From positions 445,001-509,000 of the forward strand of contig JABTUZ010000001.1 in the NCBI GenBank assembly GCA_015075105.1: 64,000 nt of DNA, given 5' to 3'. Both the position numbers and the translations under genes were made by a program. Positions within the stretch are counted from its first letter, which is position 1; each line of letters starts with the position of its first letter. Source of the stretch: Leptospiraceae bacterium (lineage in GTDB: Bacteria > Spirochaetota > Leptospiria > Leptospirales > Leptospiraceae). Below are positions 53,365 through 63,470 of the stretch, piece after piece. The notes below the pieces were generated by a model. It was not told the origin of the DNA, searched no databases, and worked only from the letters and a program-made list of their open reading frames with translations.

Positions 53365-53479
53365 TGCGTTATGCGAAACTGTGAAAAGAAAATTTTATAT
53401 TTGAAAAAAAATGCTTGACAAGGAAAAATAAAAAGTAAAAAATTTGAGAGATTGGTAACTTTGTGCGTTATGCGAAACT
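53365..53479. repeat. Pair of 16-bp direct repeats TGCGTTATGCGAAACT
   Basis: Exact copies lie at 53365-53380 and 53464-53479, 99 bases apart, between the flagellin genes. The heart of the motif (TGCGTTAnGCG) also occurs in direct repeat A of the toxin-antitoxin region. Confidence 0.7.
53415..53443 (+). promoter_or_regulatory. Candidate promoter of the second flagellin gene
   Basis: A perfect TTGACA (53415-53420) stands about 170 bases upstream of the ATG. Only an A-rich, poor -10 follows at the proper distance. If used, the transcript has a leader of about 150 bases containing the second TGCGTTATGCG copy and the hairpins at 53487-53572. Confidence 0.35.
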
Positions 53480-53486
53480 CCTCTGG

Positions 53487-53593
53487 TATCTGTCGGGTTG
53501 ATCACCGATAGTTCCTTCGCTCCACCGGACAGATAATGTTCGGCCATTCGGATAGGGAGATCCGGAAGGTGTAAAAACACAAAGGAGTGAACA
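53487..53593 (+). promoter_or_regulatory. Structured 5' leader of the second flagellin gene
   Basis: TATCTGTC (53487-53494) pairs with GACAGATA (53528-53535). A second hairpin, TTCGGAT with ATCCGGAA (one bulged base, about 53549-53572), lies just before the ribosome site AAAGGAGTG. Several GGA triplets, one in a hairpin and one in the Shine-Dalgarno, are what the translational repressor CsrA binds in flagellin leaders of other bacteria. No direct evidence for such control is in the DNA. Confidence 0.45.
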
Positions 53594-54439
53594 ATGATTA
53601 TCAATCACAATATGAGTGCGATTAGTTCCCATCGCTCTCTGAAGTTTGCACAATGGGACGTAGATAAGTCTATGAAGGCTTTATCTTCCGGCATGAGAAT
53701 CAACAATGCCGGCGATGATGCTTCAGGACTTGCAGTTTCTGAAAAACTCAGAACTCAAGTCAATGGACTAAGACAGGCTGAAAGAAACACAGAAGATGGT
53801 ATGAGCTTCATTCAGACTGCCGAAGGATATTTGGAGCAAAGCGCAGACATCATCCAGAGAATCAGGATGCTTGCTGTTCAAACTTCAAACGGTATCTACA
53901 CACCGGAGGATCGACAATTGGTTCAGGTAGAAGTATCTGGATTGATTGACGAGGTGGACAGGGTTGCTTCTCAGGCGGAGTTTAATAAGTTTAAACTCTT
54001 CCAAGGGTCTTTTGCTAAAGGTTCAAAAACTGCCTCTATGTGGTTTCACATGGGTGCAAATGCGAATCAAAGAGAGAGATTCTTTATTGGTACGATGACA
54101 TCTCGAGCATTGAAGATGTCTACTGCCGATGGAAGGGCGATATCTATATCGACCCCGTCGAAGGCAAATGATGTGATCGGTCTTGCAGATAATGCTTTGA
54201 CAAGGATCATGAAGCAAAGAGCTGATATGGGGGCTTACTTTAATCGTCTGGAGCATGCGGCTAAGGGTCTTATGACCGCTTACGAGAATATTCAGGCAAG
54301 TGAGTCTAGAATCAGAGATACAGATATGGCAGAGGAGGTTGTTAAATTGACTACAAAACAAATATTAACGCAGAGTGGCACGGCGATGTTAGCTCAATCC
54401 AATATCCGACCCGGCTCTGTATTGAAACTTCTTCAGTAA
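53594..54439 (+). CDS. flaB: Flagellin core protein FlaB, copy 2
   Basis: 281 residues, the same length as the first copy and roughly three quarters alike by eye. Both terminal helices are conserved ([20 protein letters not shown] ... [17 protein letters not shown]; and [20 protein letters not shown] ... [16 protein letters not shown]). Differences cluster in the middle (residues about 170-210: [18 protein letters not shown]), where the filament surface would be. It has AAAGGAGTG before the ATG and its own terminator. Spirochaetes commonly carry several FlaB isoforms that mix in one filament. Confidence 0.95.
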   Translation: MIINHNMSAISSHRSLKFAQWDVDKSMKALSSGMRINNAGDDASGLAVSEKLRTQVNGLRQAERNTEDGMSFIQTAEGYLEQSADIIQRIRMLAVQTSNGIYTPEDRQLVQVEVSGLIDEVDRVASQAEFNKFKLFQGSFAKGSKTASMWFHMGANANQRERFFIGTMTSRALKMSTADGRAISISTPSKANDVIGLADNALTRIMKQRADMGAYFNRLEHAAKGLMTAYENIQASESRIRDTDMAEEVVKLTTKQILTQSGTAMLAQSNIRPGSVLKLLQ

Positions 54440-54464
54440 AAAAAAACGCAGTGATAAAAATAGA

Positions 54465-54502
54465 AAAACCCGTTTTGCAAGAACGGGTTTTCATTTATTT
54501 TA
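54465..54502 (+). terminator. Intrinsic terminator after the second flagellin gene
   Basis: AAAACCCGTT (54465-54474) pairs with AACGGGTTTT (54482-54491) around a 7-base loop, followed by CATTTATTTTA. A clear rho-independent terminator, 26 bases after the stop. Confidence 0.85.
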
Positions 54503-54734
54503 CAAAAAAGGACACAGTTATAGAAAAATCTTTCTTTAAAAAGAGTATTCAATAATCTAAGCAAAACTTACCTTTTTCGTAGTTGGAAAACCCAATTTAA
54601 AGTTTTTCAATACTTGTCATAAAAAATTGTAAATTTTGAAATAAAATTGTATTTCATTTGACAAAAAAACGAAAGATACCACTGTTTGCATTTAATCTGG
54701 ACAAAAAATTTAGAAATTATCGGGATATGCGCTA

Positions 54735-56243
54735 ATGTATATGAAAAAAGGAAGAAAAATATTCATTTTTTGCTTGATGGTGGTTACTTCAATAGGACTA
54801 ATCGCTCAGCCTGCAACGGAAAGAAAGCCAGTCAGTGGTTTGCCATTTGAAGTGAGTGAGTCAAAAAGGTTAAATGTAAAGGATGTCGAGAAAAAGAAAG
54901 AGGGTTGGTATCCCACCGGATTACCTCTTGTGAATTCTGACCCAAATACCGGAATTGGTTATGGAGCGAGAGTTTTACTTTTTAACAATAAAAGTAAAAG
55001 CGATCCTTTTTTTGAATATACTCCCTATCGCACTAGGATTTTTGCACAGTATTTTAATACCACGAAAAACTACCAATACCATTGGATTAGTTTAGACTCA
55101 CCATACATCGCCGATTCTAAATGGAGGGTGAGGGCCGATGCAATTTATGAAAGTAACCCTGTAGCCATGTACTTTGGGCGAGGAAAGGAAGCCATGCAAA
55201 CACTTTCATATCACCCGATGAACGATTATTCTCAACCATTGAATACAAATACTCGGTTTGGTGCAACAGAGGAGGCTTTAGCCTATACTCGACCTGCTAA
55301 CCCAAATGAGATTCAGTATCACGAAAACCCTCAGTTGAATAGTGTTATCAGTCAAAGTTTACCACTACGACCTACACAGGTAACCGATAAAAAATACTAT
55401 AGATACGATAATAAAACTCCCCAATTTTTAGCGAGTGCAGAGCATTCATTTTTTGGAGGAACTGTTCGAACTGTAGGTGGTGTCAGATTTGCTAAAAACA
55501 TCATCAATTTTTATGATGGTGAAATATACAATTCTCCAAGCTCACTTACCAATAAAAGCATGTTTATCGGAGAGACACCGGTAGTACAAGGTAAGACTAA
55601 ACTAAAAGAAGATTGTGAAGCCAAAAAAATCCGAGGTTGTGAAGGTGGTTATGTAAACCAACTTAGAATTGGTCTGGTTTACGATACTAGAGACTTTGAG
55701 CCGGATCCAAACAAGGGGGTATTTGCTGAGATTACCCACGATAGAACTATGAAGGCAATGGGCTCAAACTATGAATACAATAAGACTTGGGCACAAGGTA
55801 GAATTTTTATTAGTCCTGCACCAAGAACTTTTGAAAAATTAGTTATAGCTGCTCGCGCTGCAGTTGGTAGAACGAGTGGAGATGCTCCCTTTTATGAATA
55901 CAGGAATTTTTGGGGAACCGAAGGAACTGTATCAGGACTTGGAGGTTTAAGAACTTTAAGAGGTTATAAACAAGATCGATTTGTCGGTCCGGTTGTTGGG
56001 TTTTATAACTTAGAATTGAGATGGAAGTTTTATGAAGTTCCCGGATTTGCATTCAACTTAGTGCCGTTTGTAGATGCAGGTAGAGTTTGGGATAAGACCA
56101 GTGAAATGGGACTCAAGGGATATAAATACTCTAAAGGTATAGGACTTAGGATTGCATGGAATCAGGCTACAATCATCATGATAGACTATGCGAGATCCAG
56201 AGAAGACTCTCAGTTATTTGTTAATTTTAACCATATTTTTTGA
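54735..56243 (+). CDS. Outer-membrane barrel protein, Omp85/BamA-like surface antigen
   Basis: 502 residues with a signal peptide (FIFCLMVVTSIGLIAQ). The barrel shows strand-turn repeats starting GYPTGLPLVNSD-like, NTGIGYGARVLLF and the hallmark GLRTLRGYKQDRF, the conserved L/VRGY loop of Omp85 proteins that lies inside the barrel. The end FVNFNHIF is a typical terminal strand with final Phe. There are no POTRA domains, so it is not BamA itself but a shorter relative with unknown cargo. The downstream lipoprotein gene begins 9 bases after the stop, implying a joint envelope function. A GCGCTAATG start with a second ATG two codons on is ambiguous. Confidence 0.75.
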   Translation: MYMKKGRKIFIFCLMVVTSIGLIAQPATERKPVSGLPFEVSESKRLNVKDVEKKKEGWYPTGLPLVNSDPNTGIGYGARVLLFNNKSKSDPFFEYTPYRTRIFAQYFNTTKNYQYHWISLDSPYIADSKWRVRADAIYESNPVAMYFGRGKEAMQTLSYHPMNDYSQPLNTNTRFGATEEALAYTRPANPNEIQYHENPQLNSVISQSLPLRPTQVTDKKYYRYDNKTPQFLASAEHSFFGGTVRTVGGVRFAKNIINFYDGEIYNSPSSLTNKSMFIGETPVVQGKTKLKEDCEAKKIRGCEGGYVNQLRIGLVYDTRDFEPDPNKGVFAEITHDRTMKAMGSNYEYNKTWAQGRIFISPAPRTFEKLVIAARAAVGRTSGDAPFYEYRNFWGTEGTVSGLGGLRTLRGYKQDRFVGPVVGFYNLELRWKFYEVPGFAFNLVPFVDAGRVWDKTSEMGLKGYKYSKGIGLRIAWNQATIIMIDYARSREDSQLFVNFNHIF

Positions 56244-56251
56244 GGATAAAC

Positions 56252-56926
56252 ATGAGAATATTACGTAATTTAATTTTTTTAATTTTTGCATTTACTCTTT
56301 ACAATTGTGGTGAAGAAATTACCCGAAAAAACAAATTTGGGCTAACCGAAGAAGAGCAAAAAACTATTATCATGGGGTTTGTGATGAATACGACTTACTC
56401 AAACACCGGAAATGGAACTGTATTGGATAGTAGTCTTGGAGTGGAGTGGAAAAAATGCACTCAGGGTCAGACTTTTCGCTCTGTAAGTAATGACTGCCTC
56501 GGTACAATTAGCGCAACAATCACTCCGGTAAATCCTCAAACTTATGGGGCAGAATTGTTAACCTATTGCAATATCAATGGACAGGACTGCAACACTCTTT
56601 CCATGCCTCAAACTCTAAAAAGCCCTATCAATAATGTAACAAGTGAAGCATACTCTTCTTGTGCAAGCGATCGGACAGCTGGAAAATCGGATTGGAGACT
56701 TCCTTCTTTAATCGAACTGAAAAAACTCTCTATGAGTGGAGAAAATATGTTGACTACATTTTTTCCAAGCACAGTGAACGACTATTATTGGTCATCTTGG
56801 GGCGATGAAAATGACCAAACAGGGAAGACTGCAAAAGCAGTTTCTTTTGTCGGTGGTAATTACGGACAAGAGAGGTCTTTCAATAAAGATACTCGATTTT
56901 ATGTAAGGTGTGTTCGAACCAGATAG
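56252..56926 (+). CDS. DUF1566 (Lcl-type) lipoprotein
   Basis: 224 residues from ATG 56252, which has GAGGATAA upstream and gives a lipoprotein signal (MRILRNLIFLIFAFTLYNC). The C-terminal half is the DUF1566 fold: VLDSSLGVEWKKCTQG, SDWRLPSLIELKKLS, YYWSSWGDEND and the end TRFYVRCVRTR, with paired cysteines. Such domains occur on Leptospira surface lipoproteins and bind sugars or matrix in a few cases. It follows the Omp85-like gene by 9 bases. Binding partner unknown. Confidence 0.8.
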   Translation: MRILRNLIFLIFAFTLYNCGEEITRKNKFGLTEEEQKTIIMGFVMNTTYSNTGNGTVLDSSLGVEWKKCTQGQTFRSVSNDCLGTISATITPVNPQTYGAELLTYCNINGQDCNTLSMPQTLKSPINNVTSEAYSSCASDRTAGKSDWRLPSLIELKKLSMSGENMLTTFFPSTVNDYYWSSWGDENDQTGKTAKAVSFVGGNYGQERSFNKDTRFYVRCVRTR

Positions 56927-56947
56927 TTATTAAATAGGAAGGCGAAT

Positions 56948-57019
56948 GTGTTAGTTCCAAAAAAACATCCCGTATCTACAAATCTGTTTGACGAAAACAG
57001 AGTGTTTAAAACAAGATAA
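56948..57019 (+). CDS. Possible 23-residue leader peptide before the nuo operon
   Basis: AGGAAGG stands 6 bases before a GTG that opens a 23-codon frame ([20 protein letters not shown] then KTR, TAA at 57017-57019), ending 15 bases before nuoA. The size, ribosome site and position suit a small leader or spacer peptide, but no sequence family supports it, and it may be chance. Confidence 0.3.
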   Translation: MLVPKKHPVSTNLFDENRVFKTR

Positions 57020-57033
57020 AATCATTCGGAGGG

Positions 57034-57414
57034 ATGATGGGAATTGCACCTGAGAGTTTGGGACCGGTGGTTATACAACTCATTCTTGGAGTGGGTTTTG
57101 CTGCTGTTATTCTGACAGTAGCCTTCCTTATAAAACCATTTAAAAAAAGCAAAACTCACGATGTTTTTGAATGTGGCGTAAAGCATTACGGAGACGCGAG
57201 AGGAGTTTTTAATATTAAGTTTTATCTTGTAGCGGTACTATTCATACTATTCGATATTGAAGCCGTGTTTTTATACCCTTGGGCAGTGAACTTAATAGGA
57301 TTTCAAGAAGCAGGGCTTGGTGGATTTCTTTTATTAGAGATGTTTTTATTTTTACTCATTCTTGTAGTTGGTTTATATTACGTTTGGCGGAAAGGTGCAT
57401 TGGAATGGGATTGA
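57034..57414 (+). CDS. nuoA: Complex I subunit A
   Basis: 126 residues, three membrane helices (about 9-31, 63-85, 93-115) and the family core [41 protein letters not shown]. NuoA is a small membrane subunit at the quinone-end interface of NADH:quinone oxidoreductase. The ATG has GGAGGG upstream. It overlaps nuoB by 10 bases. Confidence 0.93.
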   Translation: MMGIAPESLGPVVIQLILGVGFAAVILTVAFLIKPFKKSKTHDVFECGVKHYGDARGVFNIKFYLVAVLFILFDIEAVFLYPWAVNLIGFQEAGLGGFLLLEMFLFLLILVVGLYYVWRKGALEWD

Positions 57415-57965
57415 CAGATATTTTTCACAAACCGGGGCAGATGCTCGGTGATGTTGCCCATCTTGCCAGATTAGATTCAGTCGTAAATTGGGGGAAGAGT
57501 TATTCTCTATGGCCTTATCCTTTCGCTACAGCTTGTTGCGGAATCGAATTTATGGGTACAGCTTGCTCTGATAACGATATTGCTCGATTTGGAGCTGAAA
57601 GACCTTCATTTTCTCCGAGACAAGCTGATATGATCTTAGTATTGGGTACAATTACATACAAAATGGCTCCTGTTCTCAGGGAAATTTATGATCAGATGTC
57701 AGAACCAAAATATGTTATAAGCGTTGGGGCTTGTGCTTCTTCTGGCGGAATGTTTGACGCTTATGCAGTTGTACAAGGTGTGGATCGGTTTTTACCAGTA
57801 GATATTTATGTGCCCGGGTGCCCTCCAAGGCCAGAGGCTATTTTAGACGCTTTGATTAAACTTCAAAAGAAAGTTATGAAACAAGGGTTAGAGGAAAGAA
57901 GACAGGAAGTTATGCGAAAATTGGATGAAATAAACGCAAGGACTCGCCCTATTATTGTAAGATGA
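57405..57965 (+). CDS. nuoB: Complex I subunit B (binds cluster N2)
   Basis: 186 residues from ATG 57405, which gives the usual start [12 protein letters not shown]; longer versions lie inside nuoA in another frame. The four cysteines that hold the 4Fe-4S cluster N2 are seen in [29 protein letters not shown] and [14 protein letters not shown]2 passes electrons to quinone. It overlaps nuoC by 4 bases. Confidence 0.95.
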   Translation: MGLTDIFHKPGQMLGDVAHLARLDSVVNWGKSYSLWPYPFATACCGIEFMGTACSDNDIARFGAERPSFSPRQADMILVLGTITYKMAPVLREIYDQMSEPKYVISVGACASSGGMFDAYAVVQGVDRFLPVDIYVPGCPPRPEAILDALIKLQKKVMKQGLEERRQEVMRKLDEINARTRPIIVR

Positions 57966-58483
57966 AAGAAAAAACAAAACAATTTATTCAAGAAAACCTT
58001 GCAAATTATATTTTCAAAAAAGAAGAAGTAGAATCAAACATCCCTACGTTTTTTATTAAATCTGAAGGTATTGTTCCAGTTATTCAATCGTTAAAAGATA
58101 ATAAAGAGTTGTCTTTTGATTTCTTAAATGATTTAACAGCTATTGATTGGCTTGGAAAAAAAAATCCAAGATTTGAAGTTTGCTACCTTCTAAAGTCAAA
58201 TAAAAACAAAAGTTTTCGTGTAATGCTTAAAGTCCCTGTAGAAGATGGTGAATCTATTCCGAGCATCGTATCCATTTTCAAAGGAGCGAACTGGCCCGAG
58301 AGAGAAGTTTATGATTTATTTGGAATCCGATTTGTAAACCACCCTTATATGGAAAGAATAGTTCTTCCAGATAATTTTCAAGGATTTCCTTTGAGAAAAG
58401 ATTATCCTTTAGAAGGATTTGGCCAAGATTATCTCATTGCCGATCTTCTGCAAACTCATAAGGAAGATAAGGAGACTGTATAG
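57962..58483 (+). CDS. nuoC: Complex I subunit C
   Basis: 173 residues. The 30-kDa subunit pattern is clear: [26 protein letters not shown], then [24 protein letters not shown] and [10 protein letters not shown]. NuoC helps form the peripheral arm near the N2 cluster together with NuoD. It is separate from nuoD here (2-base gap), unlike the fused CD of some bacteria. Confidence 0.93.
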   Translation: MKEKTKQFIQENLANYIFKKEEVESNIPTFFIKSEGIVPVIQSLKDNKELSFDFLNDLTAIDWLGKKNPRFEVCYLLKSNKNKSFRVMLKVPVEDGESIPSIVSIFKGANWPEREVYDLFGIRFVNHPYMERIVLPDNFQGFPLRKDYPLEGFGQDYLIADLLQTHKEDKETV

Positions 58484-58485
58484 TT

Positions 58486-59706
58486 ATGGCAATGTATGAA
58501 AAAACAGAAAAACACTTTCTGAAAAAATTTCAAAATCTTCCTGAAGGCCATGTATTAGTCAACTTAGGTCCTTCTCACCCGGCTACTCACGGTATATTGC
58601 AAAATGTAATTCAATTGGATGGCGAAAGAATTGTGGATGCCGAGGCGATCATCGGATATGTCCACAGATGTTTTGAAAAATTAGGAGAAAAATACGATTA
58701 TAACCAATTTTTAGTTTGTACAGATCGAATGAACTATGTGTCCACTCCCTTAAATAACATTGGTTGGATATTGACTGTAGAAAAACTTATGGGAATTGAA
58801 GTCCCGAACAGAGTTACATACGTCAGAATGATCATTTCTGAGCTATCCAGAATCATGGATCATATAATATGCAACGGTATTCTTGGGGTTGATCTTGGTG
58901 CGTTTTCGGGAATGTTGTATCTATTTCACCAAAGAGAAAGAATTTATACTATAATTGAAAATCTTACCGGTGCAAGGATCACTACTACTTTTTGCAGAGT
59001 AGGTGGTATGGAAAGAGACATTTACCCGGGCTTCCAAAAAGAAGTAAAAGAATTAATTGTAGGTTTAAAACCTGTTATCGAAGAATTTGACACTCTTCTT
59101 GTCCGAAATAAAATTTTTAACGAAAGAACTGCAGGTATAGGTGGAATCTCCAAAGAAGACGCTTTGTCTTATGGTTTTACCGGACCCAATTTGAGGGCAG
59201 CCGGTGTTTCGCATGACGTACGAAAAGATGAGCCTTATATGTTTTACGATAAAGTTGATTTCGATATACCGGTAGGAACAGACGGATCGGTGCTTCATAG
59301 AATTTTAGTAAGAATGGAAGAAATGAGGCAATCGATCCGAATTATAGAGCAATTAGTCGATAACATTCCATCCGGCTCTTACCATGCAGATGTTCCACAC
59401 GCATTTCTTCCCGAAAAACACAGAGTTTATAACAACATGGAAGAACTAATTTATCATTTTAAACTAATCATGCATGGAATACCAGTTCCACCGGGTGAAT
59501 ATTATTTTCCGACTGAGGCTGCCAATGGAGAGCTTGGTTTTTATATTGTGTCGGAAGGAGAAAAATCGCCATACAGGGTGCATGTCCGAAGACCATGTTT
59601 TTGGTTTTATCAAGCCTTTCCTGAATTAATTAAAGGAGGACTTATTGCGGATTCAATAGCCACAATGAGTTCCTTAAATGCTATCGCCGGGGAGTTAGAC
59701 TGTTAA
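58486..59706 (+). CDS. nuoD: Complex I subunit D (49-kDa subunit)
   Basis: 406 residues. [60 protein letters not shown] and [20 protein letters not shown] are those of NuoD, relatives of the large hydrogenase subunit whose active-site cysteines are lost. The quinone pocket lies between NuoD and NuoB. The usual spacing is kept, 2 bases after nuoC and 4 before nuoE. Confidence 0.95.
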   Translation: MAMYEKTEKHFLKKFQNLPEGHVLVNLGPSHPATHGILQNVIQLDGERIVDAEAIIGYVHRCFEKLGEKYDYNQFLVCTDRMNYVSTPLNNIGWILTVEKLMGIEVPNRVTYVRMIISELSRIMDHIICNGILGVDLGAFSGMLYLFHQRERIYTIIENLTGARITTTFCRVGGMERDIYPGFQKEVKELIVGLKPVIEEFDTLLVRNKIFNERTAGIGGISKEDALSYGFTGPNLRAAGVSHDVRKDEPYMFYDKVDFDIPVGTDGSVLHRILVRMEEMRQSIRIIEQLVDNIPSGSYHADVPHAFLPEKHRVYNNMEELIYHFKLIMHGIPVPPGEYYFPTEAANGELGFYIVSEGEKSPYRVHVRRPCFWFYQAFPELIKGGLIADSIATMSSLNAIAGELDC

Positions 59707-59710
59707 ATTT

Positions 59711-60190
59711 ATGGGATTTCAATTTGGTAGTGAGTCAGAAAAAAGATTTGAAAAATTACGCACAATGTTTCCGGATAAGAGGTCATTGATTTTACCGGGA
59801 CTACATCTTATCCAAAAAGAAAAAGGTTTTGTTGATCAGGAGGCAATGGAATATTTAACTAAAAAAATCGGAGAGCCAATAAAACTATCCGAAGTATATG
59901 GCGTGGCTACGTTTTACACTATGTACAATAAAAAGCCTGTCGGTAAATACCATATACAAATTTGTTCCAACATTTCTTGTTATATTACAGGCTCTGATTC
60001 AGTAACATCTCATATTTGCGGAAAACTCGGAATCGAGGAAGGGGAAACTACGAAAGATAAGAAATTCACATTGAGTGAAGTTCAGTGTCTCGGAGCTTGC
60101 GGTTATGGGCCTATGATGCAAATCAATGAAGAATACTATGAATTCTTAACACCGGAAAAAATAGATCAGATTTTGGATTCATTGGAGTAA
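59711..60190 (+). CDS. nuoE: Complex I subunit E (24-kDa, 2Fe-2S N1a)
   Basis: 159 residues of the thioredoxin-like 2Fe-2S family: [32 protein letters not shown] supplies two cysteines (C-x4-C) and [23 protein letters not shown] the other two (C-x3-C). It sits with NuoF at the NADH end of the arm. It is 3 bases from nuoF. Confidence 0.93.
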   Translation: MGFQFGSESEKRFEKLRTMFPDKRSLILPGLHLIQKEKGFVDQEAMEYLTKKIGEPIKLSEVYGVATFYTMYNKKPVGKYHIQICSNISCYITGSDSVTSHICGKLGIEEGETTKDKKFTLSEVQCLGACGYGPMMQINEEYYEFLTPEKIDQILDSLE

Positions 60191-60193
60191 AAA

Positions 60194-61474
60194 TTGGGCG
60201 AAAGAAAATTAATTACGAAATACGTTGAAGACCCTGAATCAAAAACACTAAAACATTATCGATCAGTCGGTGGGTATGAGTCTGCAAAGAAGGCTTTGAG
60301 CTCTATGAATCCGGATCAAATCATTAATGAAGTGAAGGCATCTGGTTTGAGAGGAAGAGGTGGAGCTGGTTTCCCAACCGGTATGAAATGGTCTTTTATT
60401 CCAAAAAATGTTGACAAGCCAAAATATTTATTGTGCAATGCGGACGAGGGAGAACCCGGAACATTTAAAGACAGGGTAATTCTTGAAAAACTACCGCATA
60501 AGATGATCGAAGGTATGATTATCGCAGCCAAGGCAATCGACTCCCATCAAGGTTTTATTTATATTCGTGGAGAATATTTTAAAAGTTTTAAAACTGTTCA
60601 AAAAGCCATAGATGAAGCTTATGAAGCTGGGTTACTCGGAAAAAATATACTTGGTTCTGGTTATGATTTTGAATTAGGTTTGTATGCGGGGGCAGGTGCT
60701 TATATTTGTGGAGAGGAAACAGCACTCATTAATTCTCTTGAAGGCAGAAGGGGTCATCCAAGATTGAAACCTCCTTTTCCTGCAGTTTCCGGGTTGTATG
60801 GTTGCCCTACAGTTGTAAATAATGTAGAGACTTACGCTGCTGTTCCTCATATAATAGAGAATGGTGGAGAATGGTATTCTAAAATTGGAACACCTAAATC
60901 AACCGGTACAAGACTTTTCTGTGTGAGTGGGATGGTAAAAAAACCGGGCGTTTATGAAATAGAGCTTGGTACCCCACTTATGACACTAATCAACGAAGAG
61001 TGTGGGGGAATGAAAGAAGGTCATTCTTTGAAGGCAATTATTCCGGGTGGCTCTTCCGTACCCATACTGAATGCAGAAGAGTGTAAAACTGCAAAATTAG
61101 ACTTTGAGTCAATGATGGAGCATAAAACTTTTCTCGGTAGTGGTGCAGTGATTGTAATATCCGACAAGGTTGACTTGGTTGAGACTACTTACAGACTGGC
61201 AGTATTTTATGCTCACGAATCTTGTGGACAGTGCACTCCATGTAGAGAGGGCACCCATTGGATGGTCGATCTATTGGGTAGGATTAAATCCGGAAAGGGG
61301 ACCAAAAAAGATTTAGATACGATTCTTTCTATTTCTGTAAACATGGAAGGTGGAACTACTATTTGTCCGTTATCGGACGCGTGTGTTGGAGCAGTAAGAC
61401 CTACTATTCAGAAATTCACTTCTGAGTTTGAAAAAAGATTTCTCCCCGAAAATAAAAGAGAGATGGTGGTATAA
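60194..61474 (+). CDS. nuoF: Complex I subunit F (NADH- and FMN-binding, cluster N3)
   Basis: 426 residues from TTG 60194 (no better start nearby). FMN and NADH sites are [20 protein letters not shown] and [25 protein letters not shown]. Cluster N3 cysteines are in [15 protein letters not shown] and the later [10 protein letters not shown]. It oxidises NADH and feeds electrons along the arm. The next reading frame is nuoH; nuoG, which usually follows nuoF, is absent from this place. Confidence 0.95.
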   Translation: MGERKLITKYVEDPESKTLKHYRSVGGYESAKKALSSMNPDQIINEVKASGLRGRGGAGFPTGMKWSFIPKNVDKPKYLLCNADEGEPGTFKDRVILEKLPHKMIEGMIIAAKAIDSHQGFIYIRGEYFKSFKTVQKAIDEAYEAGLLGKNILGSGYDFELGLYAGAGAYICGEETALINSLEGRRGHPRLKPPFPAVSGLYGCPTVVNNVETYAAVPHIIENGGEWYSKIGTPKSTGTRLFCVSGMVKKPGVYEIELGTPLMTLINEECGGMKEGHSLKAIIPGGSSVPILNAEECKTAKLDFESMMEHKTFLGSGAVIVISDKVDLVETTYRLAVFYAHESCGQCTPCREGTHWMVDLLGRIKSGKGTKKDLDTILSISVNMEGGTTICPLSDACVGAVRPTIQKFTSEFEKRFLPENKREMVV

Positions 61475-61480
61475 GTTAAA

Positions 61481-62551
61481 ATGGATTGGAATCTAATTTT
61501 AGTTTGGGCAATTAAGAGCGGTTTATTTTTCTTTATTATTATTACCGGTTGTGCCTATTACACTTTGGCAGAAAGAAAATTTGCTGGGTTTATTCAAGAT
61601 AGAAAAGGCCCGAATAGAGCTGGCCCTTTTGGACTTTTTCAACCTCTGGCTGACGGGATAAAGTTTCTAACCAAGGAAGAAATTTTTCCTTCTCAAGTAA
61701 ATAAAATCATGTATTTGATTGCACCTATGGTTTCCATAACTTGTGCAGTTATGGCTTGGGCAGTAGTTCCGTTAGGAGGGTCTATACCACTACCTCCTGC
61801 AATTGCAGATATTGTTGGGTTTACTGTACTTGATTTGCAAATCGTCAACCCGAACACAGGGATTTTGTTTATGTTTGCTATATCTTCTCTTGCAGTATAT
61901 GGAATTATCTTAGCCGGTTGGAGTAGCAATAACAAATACTCACTCATGGGAGGAATTCGTGCTACCGCTCAGATGATTAGCTATGAATTGCCTCTCGGTT
62001 TAAGTGCAGTAACGATTATACTTATGTCTGGCTCTTTAAAATTAACTGATATCAACGACGCACAAAAAGGGATGTGGTTTATTTTTACTCTTCCTGGTTT
62101 TATAGCCTTCTTTATTTTTGTAGTTGCTATGTTTGCAGAAACCAACCGTCTTCCATTTGACTTGGCTGAGGCTGAGTCAGAGCTTGTGGTAGGTTTTCAT
62201 ACAGAGTATGGCTCGTTTAAATTTGCTCTATTTTTTATAGCCGAATATATGAATTTGATCACAATGAGCTGCATAGTGACTCTTTTATTTTTCGGTGGAT
62301 ACAATGTTCCTTTTGGACTTTTTGAAGGAAATGATTTTCGTCCTATACTTGGATTAATTATCTTTGTAGTGAAAGTTTTATTTTTTGCATTTTTATTTAT
62401 ATGGGTGAGGTGGACTCTTCCTAGATTTAGATACGACCAACTCATGGGGCTTGGTTGGAAAAAATTAATCCCTTGGAGTTTGTTTGCAATTTTGTTAGGA
62501 TCAACCTATGTAGTCTATTGGGGAAAATACTGGAAAGGACTATTTAACTGA
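61481..62551 (+). CDS. nuoH: Complex I subunit H
   Basis: 356 residues, eight membrane helices. Family signatures are [45 protein letters not shown], and the loop [30 protein letters not shown] with its conserved acidic residues at the quinone channel mouth. nuoI, which normally follows, is not here; nuoJ starts at its last base. Confidence 0.95.
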   Translation: MDWNLILVWAIKSGLFFFIIITGCAYYTLAERKFAGFIQDRKGPNRAGPFGLFQPLADGIKFLTKEEIFPSQVNKIMYLIAPMVSITCAVMAWAVVPLGGSIPLPPAIADIVGFTVLDLQIVNPNTGILFMFAISSLAVYGIILAGWSSNNKYSLMGGIRATAQMISYELPLGLSAVTIILMSGSLKLTDINDAQKGMWFIFTLPGFIAFFIFVVAMFAETNRLPFDLAEAESELVVGFHTEYGSFKFALFFIAEYMNLITMSCIVTLLFFGGYNVPFGLFEGNDFRPILGLIIFVVKVLFFAFLFIWVRWTLPRFRYDQLMGLGWKKLIPWSLFAILLGSTYVVYWGKYWKGLFN

Positions 62552-63123
62552 TGATAAATTGGAACGAACCACAAACTATTATTTTTGGGATATTTGCTAC
62601 ACTGGCAGTCATCTCTGCTTTTTTAGTTATTCTACATAAAAACCCTGTGACCTCTGCCATTTTTTTAGTATTAACATTTTTTTCTTTAGCCGGAATTTAC
62701 GCAGTGATGGACGCTATATTTATTGCAACAATGCAAGTTTTGGTTTATGCAGGTGCAATTATGGTGTTGATCGTATTTGTTTTGATGTTATTGAATTTAA
62801 GAGAAGAGACTCACAAACAGATTTGGGAAAAACCTTTCAAAAAAATAGTGATTTTTCTTTTTGTTGGTATCTATGCGTTTTTACTCTTCGGTGTATTTTA
62901 CAATGGTGAGTTAATAATCAAGGCTCATACGCTTGGGTACTCCTCCAATTCTTATAACTACCCGCTTAGTGAAAGTGTTAGTGCAAAAGGGAATATTGCA
63001 GCTGTGGGAGCATCTACTTTTTTAGATTATCTATTATCGTTTGAGCTTATCTCTGTCCTTTTATTGGCAGCAGTAATTGGGGCTGTAATCTTGGCAAAAA
63101 AGGATTTTGGAAAACAATTATGA
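62551..63123 (+). CDS. nuoJ: Complex I subunit J
   Basis: 190 residues with five membrane helices: the [47 protein letters not shown]-like core and a C-terminal helix pair ending [22 protein letters not shown]. NuoJ is a proton-module subunit. It overlaps nuoH by 1 base and ends before nuoK with a short gap. Confidence 0.93.
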   Translation: MINWNEPQTIIFGIFATLAVISAFLVILHKNPVTSAIFLVLTFFSLAGIYAVMDAIFIATMQVLVYAGAIMVLIVFVLMLLNLREETHKQIWEKPFKKIVIFLFVGIYAFLLFGVFYNGELIIKAHTLGYSSNSYNYPLSESVSAKGNIAAVGASTFLDYLLSFELISVLLLAAVIGAVILAKKDFGKQL

Positions 63124-63145
63124 ACTTTTCATACGGAGAAAAATT

Positions 63146-63466
63146 TTGCAACAGGTAATCTCTACAGTCCCTATTCATTATTATTTAACTCTTGCCGGAA
63201 TTCTATTTTCGATTGGAGTCGCCGGAGTTCTAATCCGTAGAAATATTGTTATGATATTTATGGCGGTAGAGTTAATGTTGAATTCTGTTAATTTAGTATT
63301 TATTACATTTTCAAAAGCCCTCTCTCAGATCAATGGAGAGGTTATTGTGTTTTTTGTTATGGCAATTGCAGCCGCAGAGGCTGGTGTAGGTCTTGCCATT
63401 GTTATTGCAATCCATCGTCAAAAGAAAACTTCCAATGTTGACGAAATTAATTTATTAAAGTGGTGA
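63146..63466 (+). CDS. nuoK: Complex I subunit K
   Basis: 106 residues from TTG 63146, preferred because CGGAG lies about 8 bases upstream and the product then has the usual NuoK length. A longer version would overlap nuoJ. Three membrane helices with the conserved glutamates: [39 protein letters not shown] and [23 protein letters not shown]. Homologous to MrpC subunits of antiporters. nuoL begins 4 bases after its stop. Confidence 0.92.
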   Translation: MQQVISTVPIHYYLTLAGILFSIGVAGVLIRRNIVMIFMAVELMLNSVNLVFITFSKALSQINGEVIVFFVMAIAAAEAGVGLAIVIAIHRQKKTSNVDEINLLKW

Positions 63467-63470
63467 AAGA

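Noticed and set aside
57279-57404. N-terminal extension of nuoB beginning at 57279
   Set aside because: The extra 42 codons are the out-of-frame shadow of nuoA; all NuoB features begin at the ATG at 57405.
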